A DNA stretch of 64,000 nucleotides, from the NCBI RefSeq assembly GCF_003991355.1, contig NZ_RCSU01000004.1:1-64000 (forward strand). The letters are read 5' to 3'. The position numbers and the translations under genes were made by a program. Shown piece by piece: positions 9,116 to 18,554 of the stretch. The stretch's first letter is position 1, and each line of letters opens with the position of its first letter. This DNA is from Pseudoflavitalea rhizosphaerae (lineage in GTDB: Bacteria; Bacteroidota; Bacteroidia; Chitinophagales; Chitinophagaceae). The notes under the pieces were generated by a model. That model saw nothing but the letters and a program-made list of their open reading frames with translations, did not search any database and had not been told where the DNA came from.

Positions 9116-10561
9116 CTATGGGTTGTTTTCCATTTTCGGGTTCAGATCTATTACTTTTTGCGAAAAGCGAAGGGTAAGCCTTTCTGGTTTCAGGGTGTAA
9201 GTACTGGATACTTCCCCCTGCGAATTATAAATTGTGTGGGTGGTGCCGATAGTATTGCTGAAATCGGGATCCACAGACAAACGGCGCATATCGAACCACC
9301 GATAGCCCAGCAGGGCAAATTCGCGGATGCGTTCATCGAGGATGAATTTGATCAGGGCATTTTTATCAGAGGCCGTTGCAGGAGGAATAGCTACATTGTT
9401 GGGCATCCTTTTGCTCCTGAGAAATTCAACATCAGCTTTTGCGCCGTCAAGATCATTTACCCGCGCCCTTGCTTCAGCTCTTAACAAGTATAAGTCTGGT
9501 ACCGTGAAACCGAATTGCTTGGAGAGTGGTCCTGTTCTTCTCAAGAGCCCGGTGGGAAATGTGCCTCCAGGGTAGGCTGTGCCGCTAAAACATTTCAGGC
9601 GCAGATCCTCCGGGGTATAGAGGGCGTAGGTTTGTGGACTGGTCAAAACTTCATTACTGAGGAACGCCCATGTGGTGGTGGTTTGTTTGGCAAGGATATT
9701 TTCTTCAAATGAGGGTGATAATGGGAAATTGGGGCCGAACAATCCGATGGGAAGAAAACTGCCGCCAGGTGCAAAATTTACATTGTAATCGTACAATCCA
9801 ACGTTGATGGTGGCATTGTTCATATAGGTAAAAGCATTATCGAAATGCGGCAGGGCCTCATTGAAACGCCTCATGAACAAAAGTACTTTCCCCAGAATGC
9901 CTTCGCCTGCACACCTGGAAACCCTGATGCGGTGGGTGATCTGCGCAGGAAGATCTGCCACTGCTGTATTCAGGTCGTTCAGAATAAAATCATACACTTC
10001 CTGAACAGAGGCGCGGGTAAAATTATTCTCGGTTACATCTGCTTTTTCGATGATGGGAAATCCGGGATCTGTTGCTGCCGTAGCAGGGTTATAAGGTTTC
10101 CCGAAATAATTGATCAGTAAAAAATAGGTCCATGCCCTTCCTACTTTTGCCTGGGCAAGCACCATCTTTTTCTGTGCTTCGGTGCCGCCTGTTGATTGCA
10201 TCACTTCGTTGATCACTTTATTGAAGAGGTAGATGTTCTCCATGGTCACACTCATTTCTGCGTTGTCTTCTCCGCGCTGATAGATCACATCTTCCCACCT
10301 GAACAATCTTTGAAAGCGCAGTGTTGATCCGGAGAAATAGGGCTCTAAGGAAACTATTTCATCTCCCAGGGCAATCTGTGCATCAGAACTTATATTGAGT
10401 ACAGCCAGTGAAACGAGTGATGTTTCATAGTCGTTGGTAGATTGGGCAATGAGTTTTCCTTTGGGGCTTATTTCCAGGAAATCTTTTTTGCAGGAACTAG
10501 CTGATGTGAGCATCATGGCAATTCCTAAGCTATATAGTATTGAGTGTTTGATCTTTTTCAT
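9116..10561 (-). CDS. RagB/SusD family nutrient-binding outer-membrane lipoprotein
   Basis: The ATG at 10561 is preferred over the GTG two codons upstream. The signal MLTSASSCKKDF gives a lipidated Cys near residue 24. TPR-like helices run through the chain, and the C-terminal SusD signature is present (ERIREFALLGYRWFDMRRL, then a DLNPKMENNP end). SusD proteins cap the SusC barrel and deliver ligand. The gene starts 18 bp after the SusC stop. The ligand is unknown; linked thioredoxins and FecR-type control point away from simple polysaccharides. Confidence 0.93.
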   Translation of the reverse strand: MKKIKHSILYSLGIAMMLTSASSCKKDFLEISPKGKLIAQSTNDYETSLVSLAVLNISSDAQIALGDEIVSLEPYFSGSTLRFQRLFRWEDVIYQRGEDNAEMSVTMENIYLFNKVINEVMQSTGGTEAQKKMVLAQAKVGRAWTYFLLINYFGKPYNPATAATDPGFPIIEKADVTENNFTRASVQEVYDFILNDLNTAVADLPAQITHRIRVSRCAGEGILGKVLLFMRRFNEALPHFDNAFTYMNNATINVGLYDYNVNFAPGGSFLPIGLFGPNFPLSPSFEENILAKQTTTTWAFLSNEVLTSPQTYALYTPEDLRLKCFSGTAYPGGTFPTGLLRRTGPLSKQFGFTVPDLYLLRAEARARVNDLDGAKADVEFLRSKRMPNNVAIPPATASDKNALIKFILDERIREFALLGYRWFDMRRLSVDPDFSNTIGTTHTIYNSQGEVSSTYTLKPERLTLRFSQKVIDLNPKMENNP

Positions 10562-10579
10562 GAACACAGCATTGAATGA

Positions 10580-13500
10580 TTATTGAAAGTTCACATGCAT
10601 CCCAAAGGTGATAGTTCCCTGACCTGCACGGTACGATGTGGTATTGATAGAAGGATCGGTTGTGTAGGGGGTGGAGGGCACCCTGCTGCCTAAGGCGGCG
10701 TCGTGGAATTCGGGATCGATACCAAATTTGTTTGCCTTCCACAACATGATATTGGAAACCTGTACATGGAAGCTGATACTTTCAGTACGCAGTTTACCGG
10801 CAATATGTGATGGAAGCCTGTATGCAAGTGTAATGTCTCTCAGTTTTATATAAGACGCGCTTACAACATTGACATCAGAGCTATGATAATACGCTATATC
10901 CCTTCTGGAAGAGCTTCCTGAAAAATCGGCATCGTAGGACGGTATATTGGTGAATGCTTCGTCTCCCGGTTTTTTCCACCTGTTGAGGAAGTCCGGATGT
11001 AACTGGGAATAGAAGCCGCTGCCAGAACTCTTGCCGAGTATATTACCGTGACCGATGATCCTGCCTGCGTAGGACCGCGGCACATCTCTTCTCATTACAT
11101 GTCCGAGATTGAAAATTGTATTGGCAGTAAGCGTGAATTGATCATAGCGGAATGTATTGGAGAATCCTCCGTTCCAAACAGGTTGGGTAGTGCCCATGAA
11201 AGCAATGTCTTCAGGTTTGGCCACGTTGGGGACTTTGGTAATGGTCTTGTCATTCAGCATGATCTGCGGATCACCCATATTATCGAGGCCGGCACTTCTG
11301 TATGCAAAGAGAGCGAATGCCGGATAGCCGGTAACATATTGTGCGCCTACCAACCGGTCTCCCGTATTAATGGCTTCAGGATTATTCATTTTGGTGATGG
11401 TATTCTTATTGTAGCCCAGTACGAGGGTGGAATTCCAGCTGAAGTGGCGGCCTTCAATATTCACGGTGTTCAGTGCAATTTCGATCCCCTTGTTCTCCAT
11501 GTCTCCAAAATTACCGATGATGGCTTCGTAGCCGGTGAAAGGATTTACAGTCATATTTCCAAGCAGATCATTTGTTGTCTTACGGTATACATCAACCGAA
11601 CCATTGATCCGGCTGCCCAGGATAGAAAAGTCTGCGCCGAGGTTGAGTGTATTGGTGCTTTCCCAGGTAAGTTTTGGGTTGGCGGCTGTTGCAATGATCA
11701 GTCCCACATTGTTGGGCAGGAAGCCGCTAGATTGAGGTGCCATGATATCCCTGGAGGCAGCAGTTCCGGCGGCTGGTGAGTTACCGGTGATGCCCAATGT
11801 TGCGCGGAGTGCGAGCCTGTTGAGCCAGGAGATATTCTTCATGAATTGTTCCCCGGTCATCATCCATTTGGCGCCTGCACTCCATACAGCTCTGTTCTGG
11901 GCAGATTTGTCGAGCCCGAAAAGATTGCTCTTGTCAGCTCTCCAGCTGCCGTTGATAGTATAGCGGTTGTTGAAGGTGTAAGCTGCATTGCCATAATAGG
12001 AAGTATAACGGCTTTCGAATTCAGTTTGCGTGAAAGGAGGACTGATCAATACGCTGGTAAAAATGTTATTGGGCATTACGGTACCGAAGAGACCACCTCC
12101 GCCCAGGCTGGCGTAGTCTACCGGAGCGAATGTCTGCAATGATTCATTGTATCCTCTCACCAGGCTGCCATTAGTAACAACAAGCTGGTTTTGCGCTTCC
12201 TGGCCGGCCAGCATGGTGAGCTGATGCAGGCGATTGTTCCAGCTCCTATCGTAGATCAGTTGATTCCTGATGGTCCAGTTGCGCTGGTTGGTATTTCTTA
12301 CTTCGAACCGGCCGCCGGTTTCCGGCAGGTGGTAAACAGGCGTGGAGGCTGTGGTAGGGGCCACAGTGAAGGAAACCAGTTCTGACCTGACAGGGTAACT
12401 TGTGGCGTCATCATAAGAAGTGATCTTTTGATTTCCCTTGATATAACCATACACGCCTTCAAATCTGAAACCTTTAGGCAGGGTTACTTTTACGCCTGCA
12501 GTAATGCGATTGAGCATATTATCGCTTTTCGTGTAACCGTAGTTGAATTCATCCAGTGGGTTGTAATCCAGGTTTACACGGCTCCTGGCCTGGAAGTCGA
12601 GCCTGGTGGAGTCTGAAAGGATACCCATATATGGCATGCTGAGGTTATTACCCTGTGCATCCTTGAACAATTGATAAGGATAAGACCTGTTATCGATGGA
12701 GATATTCCGTTTGAGGGAGCTGATGGTATTGGTAACATCGCTGATAAGATAAGCCTGCAGCCATTTATTGAAATTGAAATCCTGCCGGAGGTTGATCTTG
12801 TAGGTATTGTTCTTATCGCCGGGACGTGGTGAAGTATTGTTGGTCCAGGCCAGCGAGCCATACGCGGAATATACTTTTCCTCCTGCAGAAAGGGAAAGGG
12901 TATGGTTTGTCAGGAACGCATTACGGTACCAGAGGTCTTCGATCTGCTGAAGGTTGTTGATGGAAGCAAGGCTGTCCAGGCTTTTATTGGCCTGATCTGC
13001 TGTAACGATGCCACGGAATTTGTTGTACATGATCACTTCATGCGGCGGCAGTCCGGATCCGCTCATGGAGGTAAAGGCAGTGGCTTCTGCCCAGTTGTTG
13101 TAAAAGAAATAATCATCTGTCATGATCTCCTTTACGGTTTCGATGAATTGTTTGCTGGATAATACGGGAGTATAGTCCAGGTCCGGCTTTCCCATCAGGT
13201 TGATGAATCCATTGTATTGCACTTTTATTTTTTCACCCTGGGTCCCTTTTTTGGTGGTGATCACAATCACGCCATTGGCGGCCCTGGACCCCCAGATGGA
13301 AGCGGCAGTGGCATCTTTTAAAACGGTAATATCTGCAACGTCCTGCGGATTAATGCTGCTGAGATCATCGATGGGAATACCGTCCACCACATAGAGGGGA
13401 TTCCTGCTGGTGCCGGTGTATTCGTTTGGTCCTGTCATAAGTCCGATTGTGGAAAGTCCCCGGATGGAGATCGGATTGCGGCTCTGGCTGGCGTTGTTGA

Positions 13501-14299
13501 TAGTGAGTCCGGGCACCAGTCCATCCAGGCGTTGCAGGATATTCATGGTGGTGGAGCGGTTTGCTACCACTTGCATATCGGGTTTTGCAAACGATCCGGC
13601 ACTTCTTTCCTTTGAAATGGATTGATAACCGGTATTCACCACAATGTTCACGATATTCAGTTCGCTGATCTCCAATTGCAGCGTTACTACTCCGAGATCG
13701 CGGAGCGCTTTTATTTGCGTGGGTTTGTACCCGGTATAAGAAATGCGGATCACTGCTTTATCCTCCACGTTCGGCAGTACAAACAATCCCAATTGATCGG
13801 TAACGGTGCCGCAGAGTTTTTCCTTACCGAGGAAAGCTTCTACGGAGGCTCCCTGCAGGGCCTTGCCATCAGTATCGGTGACCCTTCCACGAACAACGAT
13901 ACGGTTGTCCGGATTGAGGATCGATAACCTGACAGGCCCTTCAATTTTCCTGCTCAGCACGATCGTGTTTTCCACTTTCTTGAAAGTGATCGGTTGATCT
14001 CTGAAACACTCCCTCAATGCTTCTTCAATAGAGGCGTTCTTAACGGAAAGGCTTGCTTTCCGGTTGGCAAGGTCCTGTGCATTGTAAAAGAAGAGCAGGC
14101 CACTCTGCTTTTTGATTTCCTGCAGGATCTTTTCCAGGGGTTGGTCCTGAACGGTGAGGGTGATCTTCTGTGCCATGGTATTGGCGCTGGCGTGCATCAA
14201 CCCTGCAATCAAGAATAACGTTACCAACTTCATAACCAGCATTAGTTTTAGTAGCCGTTTCTTTATGGTCATAGAAGCGGCATTCGCAGTAATTTTCAT
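10580..14299 (-). CDS. SusC/RagA TonB-dependent transporter with STN signalling domain
   Basis: The protein has 1239 residues. The long signal region (residues 1-43) is followed by an STN (secretin/TonB short N-terminal) domain at about 45-117. A carboxypeptidase-regulatory-like beta domain (about 135-208) comes next, then the TonB plug from about 223 with the SusC signature (PLYVVDGIPIDD at 301-312, and ATAASIWGSRAANGVIVITTKKG). The rest is the 22-strand barrel, ending in an aromatic residue (NFQ). An STN domain normally contacts a FecR-type anti-sigma factor in the periplasm, and a sigma/FecR pair lies directly upstream. It should import a TonB-dependent ligand and signal its presence. Confidence 0.95.
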   Translation of the reverse strand: MKITANAASMTIKKRLLKLMLVMKLVTLFLIAGLMHASANTMAQKITLTVQDQPLEKILQEIKKQSGLLFFYNAQDLANRKASLSVKNASIEEALRECFRDQPITFKKVENTIVLSRKIEGPVRLSILNPDNRIVVRGRVTDTDGKALQGASVEAFLGKEKLCGTVTDQLGLFVLPNVEDKAVIRISYTGYKPTQIKALRDLGVVTLQLEISELNIVNIVVNTGYQSISKERSAGSFAKPDMQVVANRSTTMNILQRLDGLVPGLTINNASQSRNPISIRGLSTIGLMTGPNEYTGTSRNPLYVVDGIPIDDLSSINPQDVADITVLKDATAASIWGSRAANGVIVITTKKGTQGEKIKVQYNGFINLMGKPDLDYTPVLSSKQFIETVKEIMTDDYFFYNNWAEATAFTSMSGSGLPPHEVIMYNKFRGIVTADQANKSLDSLASINNLQQIEDLWYRNAFLTNHTLSLSAGGKVYSAYGSLAWTNNTSPRPGDKNNTYKINLRQDFNFNKWLQAYLISDVTNTISSLKRNISIDNRSYPYQLFKDAQGNNLSMPYMGILSDSTRLDFQARSRVNLDYNPLDEFNYGYTKSDNMLNRITAGVKVTLPKGFRFEGVYGYIKGNQKITSYDDATSYPVRSELVSFTVAPTTASTPVYHLPETGGRFEVRNTNQRNWTIRNQLIYDRSWNNRLHQLTMLAGQEAQNQLVVTNGSLVRGYNESLQTFAPVDYASLGGGGLFGTVMPNNIFTSVLISPPFTQTEFESRYTSYYGNAAYTFNNRYTINGSWRADKSNLFGLDKSAQNRAVWSAGAKWMMTGEQFMKNISWLNRLALRATLGITGNSPAAGTAASRDIMAPQSSGFLPNNVGLIIATAANPKLTWESTNTLNLGADFSILGSRINGSVDVYRKTTNDLLGNMTVNPFTGYEAIIGNFGDMENKGIEIALNTVNIEGRHFSWNSTLVLGYNKNTITKMNNPEAINTGDRLVGAQYVTGYPAFALFAYRSAGLDNMGDPQIMLNDKTITKVPNVAKPEDIAFMGTTQPVWNGGFSNTFRYDQFTLTANTIFNLGHVMRRDVPRSYAGRIIGHGNILGKSSGSGFYSQLHPDFLNRWKKPGDEAFTNIPSYDADFSGSSSRRDIAYYHSSDVNVVSASYIKLRDITLAYRLPSHIAGKLRTESISFHVQVSNIMLWKANKFGIDPEFHDAALGSRVPSTPYTTDPSINTTSYRAGQGTITFGMHVNFQ

Positions 14300-14383
14300 T
14301 AAATTAGCGTCAGTTTGAGTTACTAAATGATATTACAGTCTGTTCTTTCCGCTGAAAGGCGGAAGGATGGGTGCTCAAACGAG

Positions 14384-14412
14384 GCCGGGGAGTGCTCGCT
14401 ACACTTTCCGGC
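14384..14412 (-). promoter_or_regulatory. Hairpin in the FecR-SusC gap, possible attenuator
   Basis: In the 242-bp gap between FecR and SusC, a two-part stem (GCCGG/CCGGC, then AGTG/CACT with a two-base internal loop) can form on either strand. A smaller 6-bp hairpin lies at 14347-14364. On the minus strand they lie in the leader of the susC mRNA. No other coding sequence is seen in the gap. A role in setting the regulator to transporter ratio is inference. Confidence 0.35.
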
Positions 14413-14541
14413 TTCATTTTTTGATGAATGGATTTTAGCTGAAGTCTGCGTTCATTGATTGAGTTGGAATTTTGAGGTTAACAAAAGAGGATCAGGTCTG
14501 CTGGTTACTGGCAGATGATGTTTATTGGGAAGGCAAAATGA

Positions 14542-15726
14542 TTAACGGGCAGAAACGGTCAATCGTTGTTTGTCGCCAATTGCTTCCAGGCTGAATTTCA
14601 CCGGGTAGCTGCTCATGATCTCGAGGAACTGGCTGGCTTTTAGTTTTCTTGGTATATCTCCTGTAAAATCGAATTCGGGAATATTTCCAGTGTACACAAC
14701 TTCAACATCGTACCATCTTTCAAAATCATTCATTACCGTATTGAGAGATGCATTGGTATAACTGAACAATCCCTTTCTCCAGCTGGTTACATTGTCTGCA
14801 TTGAATCCCCTGGTGTTAATCTCCTGACTGTTCAAAATGGCCTGGCTGCCGGGTTGCAGGACCACCTGCTGGCGGGAATTTGTATTGATCACCTTCACAC
14901 TTCCTTCCAGCAGTGAAGTACTGATGGCGCCGGGAAGGTAGCTGTTGATATTGAATTCAGTGCCCAGTACTTCCACTTCCTGGTTGCCTGATTGCACAAT
15001 GAAAGGTTGTTCCCTGTTTTTCTTAATATCGAAATACGCTTCGCCTGTAATGCTAACCTTTCTTTGTTTGCCGGTGAAATTTACAGGAAAACTCAGGCTG
15101 GATGCTGCATTGAGCCAAATTATCGAACCATCGGGAAGACTTACCTGGTATTGTCCGCCTTTCGGCGTACTGATGGTATTGTAAATAGGCTCATCAGTTT
15201 TTTCACTTCCGCCGGTAACAGCATAAAAAAGTTGTCCATCCGCATTTTTCTGAATGTTCACTCCATTTTCCATGGCGAGCTTTCCATTTGGAATATCGTC
15301 CAGTGGGATTGTCCTGCCGCCGGAAAGCGTAAGCGTTGCTTTGTTACCGCCTGGTGGTAGATCAATTTTAGCAATTACCGGTGGTGTCTGGTCCGCAGGT
15401 TTATCTTCCCGGTTCATTAGAAAGAAGGTGGCCAGTCCTGCTGTTGCCACTAATACAGCGGCTGCTGCTGCATACCTGCGGAACCTGTGAACTTGTGCGG
15501 GCCTGACTGTTAGATCCAGTCTTCGTTCCAGCGCTTCACGGAATACAGCTGGTGGAGGTTCATGATCAGGATTGTTTGCATCCATTTCAGCATACAGCTC
15601 CCATGCGGCTTCCAGCTCGTCTTTGCCAGCCTGTTTTACCCAGCTAACAAATTCTTCCTGCTCTTCAGGCGTGAAGGAAGCTGTTATGAATTTCTTGATA
15701 AAACCGGCTCTTTCAGATTGCTCCAT
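14542..15726 (-). CDS. FecR family anti-sigma factor
   Basis: A 394-residue protein. The cytoplasmic N-terminal helical part (about 1-80) should hold the ECF sigma factor, and one membrane helix lies at about 86-106. The periplasmic FecR domain contains the hallmark STPKGGQYQVSLPDGSIIWLN near residue 187 and GEAYFDIKKN near 228. A C-terminal DUF4974 domain (about 325-392) follows. In known systems the STN domain of the cognate transporter relieves its block on sigma. It lies 48 bp downstream of the sigma gene and upstream of an STN-bearing SusC. Confidence 0.95.
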   Translation of the reverse strand: MEQSERAGFIKKFITASFTPEEQEEFVSWVKQAGKDELEAAWELYAEMDANNPDHEPPPAVFREALERRLDLTVRPAQVHRFRRYAAAAAVLVATAGLATFFLMNREDKPADQTPPVIAKIDLPPGGNKATLTLSGGRTIPLDDIPNGKLAMENGVNIQKNADGQLFYAVTGGSEKTDEPIYNTISTPKGGQYQVSLPDGSIIWLNAASSLSFPVNFTGKQRKVSITGEAYFDIKKNREQPFIVQSGNQEVEVLGTEFNINSYLPGAISTSLLEGSVKVINTNSRQQVVLQPGSQAILNSQEINTRGFNADNVTSWRKGLFSYTNASLNTVMNDFERWYDVEVVYTGNIPEFDFTGDIPRKLKASQFLEIMSSYPVKFSLEAIGDKQRLTVSAR

Positions 15727-15774
15727 AATACTATGACACGCCAGGGAACAGATCGGACCCCCGGGGTAAAAAAA

Positions 15775-16365
15775 TTACAACATTCTTATCAGCACCATCA
15801 ACAGTCCGGCGGAGATGCCGCCCTGGCGATGGATATATTCCCTGATAAAAGCGATAGCGGCATACAATTGTTTCTTTACCACATTCTTTGAAATGGAAAG
15901 CCGTGAAGCGATCTCGTCCAGCGACAAATTCTCTTCCATGCGCAACAGGAAGATTTCTTTTCTCTTTTCTGTGAGCTGTCCAAGCGCTTCCTGGAGCAAA
16001 CGTTTGTAATCTTTGGAATCGATAAGATCTGAGGTAGGATTTTCGGATATGCTTTCAGTAGCGCTTCGCATCCTGAGCACTTTTTTCTCAGTATTCATTT
16101 TGCGCAGATGGTTCAACAGCATGTTCCTGGCTGTTCTGTAGAGATAAGGTTTCAGCTGGCCGATCTCATTCAGTGATGTTCTGTTTTCCCATATTTTTAC
16201 AAATACATTCTGGAGGATCTCTTCAGTAGTTTCTTTGTTCTGAATAAAAAGGAAGATATGCCTGTACAATGGCTTGTAGTAGTAGCTGTACAATAAAGTG
16301 AATGCGTGCCTGTCGCCTCCGGAGCATCTTGATTTTATGTATTGCTCATCCCAGTCTGCCTGCAT
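15775..16365 (-). CDS. RNA polymerase ECF sigma-70 factor
   Basis: About 196 residues from the ATG at 16365; a GTG three codons upstream is also possible. Region 2 contains LYSYYYKPLYRHIF and EEILQNVFVKIWENR. Region 4 contains EKRKEIFLLRMEENLSLDEIASRLSIS with its helix-turn-helix. It belongs to the Bacteroidota FecI-like group paired with FecR. It is the first gene of the minus-strand operon and starts about 100 bp from a second ECF sigma gene pointing the other way. It probably directs transcription of the downstream SusCD and thioredoxin genes. Confidence 0.95.
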   Translation of the reverse strand: MQADWDEQYIKSRCSGGDRHAFTLLYSYYYKPLYRHIFLFIQNKETTEEILQNVFVKIWENRTSLNEIGQLKPYLYRTARNMLLNHLRKMNTEKKVLRMRSATESISENPTSDLIDSKDYKRLLQEALGQLTEKRKEIFLLRMEENLSLDEIASRLSISKNVVKKQLYAAIAFIREYIHRQGGISAGLLMVLIRML

Positions 16366-16468
16366 GGTGATCACTTTGATTGGTCAGTCAAGTATACAGA
16401 AAAAATCATCTTCCCATTTAATTTTTTTTGTCATAGTTTGCAGGAACGAACCAAAACTCTGGCGCTGA
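16366..16468. promoter_or_regulatory. Divergent promoter region between two ECF sigma genes
   Basis: About 100 bp must hold the promoters for both sigma operons. Read on the minus strand, bases 16396-16389 give TATACTTG, one mismatch from the Bacteroidota housekeeping -7 box TAnnTTTG, 24 bp upstream of the minus-strand ATG. On the plus strand an A/T-rich stretch with eight T (about 16420-16433) precedes the second sigma gene. The promoter assignments are tentative. Confidence 0.4.
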
Positions 16469-17083
16469 TTGCCCCAAAAACTGCAATACAATCCACAGGA
16501 ATTGTTGCTCCGTGTAGCAGCAGGAGATGAACAGGCTTTCCACCAGTTGGTACTCCGCTACTCAGAAAAAGTCTTCTTTCATGCTTTCCATTTTTTAAAG
16601 ACCTGGCATGCTGCCGAGGAAACCACCCAGGATATTTTCCTTCGTATCTGGCAGAAACGGGAAAAGTTGAGTTCTGTGGAGGACTGGGACAAATATCTTT
16701 TCATTGTCAGCAGGAATTTTCTCATCAACGGACTTCAGAAGAGATCGCAGTCATTCGAGTCTACAGATACCTGGCATTCACTGGCGGTTTCCAGCAATCC
16801 GGCAGACCAGGTAGAGAACAAGGAGCTGGGCGCATTGCTGGAAAAAGCCATTGAGCAATTACCCGAACAGAAGCGTGTGATCTTCCGGATGATCCACCAG
16901 CAGGGACTGAGCCAGGATGAAGTGGCGCAGTCACTGGGCATTGCCACGCGCACGGTTCGCTGGAACCTGGTGTCTGCCGTAAGCGGTATCAGGGATTTTC
17001 TTCACAGGCATGCTTCCGGCGACCTCTTTTTCATGCTCCTGTTTGTGGCCGATTCTGTTCGCAGAAAAAATATTTTACACTAG
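16469..17083 (+). CDS. RNA polymerase ECF sigma-70 factor
   Basis: A 204-residue sigma factor with region 2 (AAEETTQDIFLRIWQKREKL near residues 49-68) and region 4 (LPEQKRVIFRMIHQQGLSQDEVAQSLGIATRTVRWNL near 132-168). The reading frame is closed by a TGA directly before codon 1 and contains no ATG until far inside the protein. Translation therefore must start at a TTG, most simply the one at 16469. It heads the plus-strand operon with FecR, SusC, SusD, Gld-like transporters and MutS-like proteins. The unusual start may keep sigma levels low. Confidence 0.9.
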   Translation: MPQKLQYNPQELLLRVAAGDEQAFHQLVLRYSEKVFFHAFHFLKTWHAAEETTQDIFLRIWQKREKLSSVEDWDKYLFIVSRNFLINGLQKRSQSFESTDTWHSLAVSSNPADQVENKELGALLEKAIEQLPEQKRVIFRMIHQQGLSQDEVAQSLGIATRTVRWNLVSAVSGIRDFLHRHASGDLFFMLLFVADSVRRKNILH

Positions 17084-17166
17084 AATTGCCGCTTTTTCTC
17101 CGGTACCCTGTCTTTATCCTCTGAGCACAGGAACTGTAGCGTTTTCCATAATAACATTATTCTATT

Positions 17167-18357
17167 ATGTCAGACAAGGAAGGTTTTTTATCACTGTTGA
17201 ACAAGTATGTGACTGGTAACATCACTGCGGAAGAGGAAAAGGTATTCCTTTCCCTGGTACAGGAGCATGCCGATGATCCGGTGCTGGAAGAAGCCTTGTG
17301 GGAAAGCTATCGGCAGAGTGCAGACCTGGAATTCTGGACTGATGATTACCGGAAAGCTTTTGCCGGTAAGATCATACAAAAGATCCATGCAACTGAAAAA
17401 CAAGAAAAAGTAACGATCATTCCTTTGCGGAGAAGATTTCCGCGTATGGCGGTGGCTGCGGCTGCGGCAGTGCTGGTGTTGCTGGCAGCAGGCGCTTACC
17501 TCTGGCTGCAGTTCCGGAACGTTAATAAAGATCCCCTGGCCATGCAGACAGACCTGCCGCCCGGTAAAGACGGCGCAATACTTACATTGAGCGATGGAAG
17601 GAAGATGGTGCTGGACAGTCTTGGCAATGGAATGGTGGCAAAAGAATCGAATGCAGCTATCATACTCACTGATGGTAAACTTAGTTACACTCCTGCAGAT
17701 CAAACGACAGAAAAAATTACCTACAATATCATGAGTACACCAAAGGGAAGGCAATTCCAACTGGTGCTGCCGGATGGCTCTAAGGTATGGCTCAATGCAG
17801 CGAGTTCTATCCGCTATCCCGTTGCGTTCAGTGGTAAACAAAGAATGGTGGAACTGGAAGGCGAAGCTTATTTTGAAATAGCTCCCGACCCCCAAATGCC
17901 TTTTACAGTAAAAGTGAATGAAGGCAATGAAGTGGAAGTGCTTGGCACCAGGTTCAATGTGAACGCATATTACAATGAAGCGAATATCGCCACCACCTTG
18001 CTGGAAGGATCTGTTCGGGTGAATGCCGGTACTCAATCGGTGATACTGAAACCACGTCAGCAGGCCCGCTCGGATCGTGAATTACAACGATTGCTGCGCG
18101 AAGATGCAGACATCAATAAAGTGCTTGCCTGGAAGAATGGTTACTTCGATTTCAATAACGAAGGCCTGCAATTGATGATGCGTCAATTGGAGCGCTGGTA
18201 CGATATAAATGTTCTGTACGAAGGAAAAATACCCGATATAGTTTTTCAGGGAAAAATGGACAGGAACGTTCAGCTATCTGATGTTGTCCGTTTCCTGACG
18301 ATGTTTGGGATCAAGACCAGGTTGGAAGAAAGGACTCTGATTATTTCCGGATCATAA
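17167..18357 (+). CDS. FecR family anti-sigma factor
   Basis: A 396-residue protein built like its counterpart at 14542: a cytoplasmic N-terminal part, one membrane helix at about 96-115 (AVAAAAAVLVLLAAGAYLWL) and the periplasmic FecR domain. The latter has STPKGRQFQLVLPDGSKVWLN near residue 193 and GEAYFEIAPD near 233. DUF4974 is at the C-terminus (about 325-395). It lies 83 bp after the sigma gene. Its likely trigger is the STN domain of the SusC encoded next. Confidence 0.95.
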   Translation: MSDKEGFLSLLNKYVTGNITAEEEKVFLSLVQEHADDPVLEEALWESYRQSADLEFWTDDYRKAFAGKIIQKIHATEKQEKVTIIPLRRRFPRMAVAAAAAVLVLLAAGAYLWLQFRNVNKDPLAMQTDLPPGKDGAILTLSDGRKMVLDSLGNGMVAKESNAAIILTDGKLSYTPADQTTEKITYNIMSTPKGRQFQLVLPDGSKVWLNAASSIRYPVAFSGKQRMVELEGEAYFEIAPDPQMPFTVKVNEGNEVEVLGTRFNVNAYYNEANIATTLLEGSVRVNAGTQSVILKPRQQARSDRELQRLLREDADINKVLAWKNGYFDFNNEGLQLMMRQLERWYDINVLYEGKIPDIVFQGKMDRNVQLSDVVRFLTMFGIKTRLEERTLIISGS

Positions 18358-18471
18358 ATGCAAGGCATGTAATACCTGGGTTCTTCTGTTGAGGAGTTGT
18401 TTATTAGTCAATACAATTTTTGCACGGCAATGAATGCCGTTGAATATGCGTTAACCGAAGCAGCATAAAAA

Positions 18472-18498
18472 ACCGTCACGTGTACGAGACGCGACGGT
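18472..18498 (+). promoter_or_regulatory. Hairpin in the FecR-SusC gap, possible attenuator
   Basis: In the 197-bp gap before susC, arms ACCGTC (18472-18477) and GACGGT (18493-18498) pair perfectly, and three further pairs follow inside after one mismatch. A smaller hairpin (CGGCA/TGCCG) lies near 18424-18441. The other sigma/FecR operon in the window has hairpins at the same relative place. There is no good T run, so a simple terminator is less likely than an attenuator or RNA processing site. Confidence 0.35.
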
Positions 18499-18554
18499 GA
18501 AAAGTTCCGGTTGATTCGAGATAACAGTTTACGTATTAGTCTAACAACCAAAAC

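Noticed and set aside
17191-18036. Open frame of 281 codons on the minus strand opposite FecR
   Set aside because: The plus-strand FecR has all family motifs; the reverse frame gives a His/Cys-rich sequence typical of an antisense shadow.
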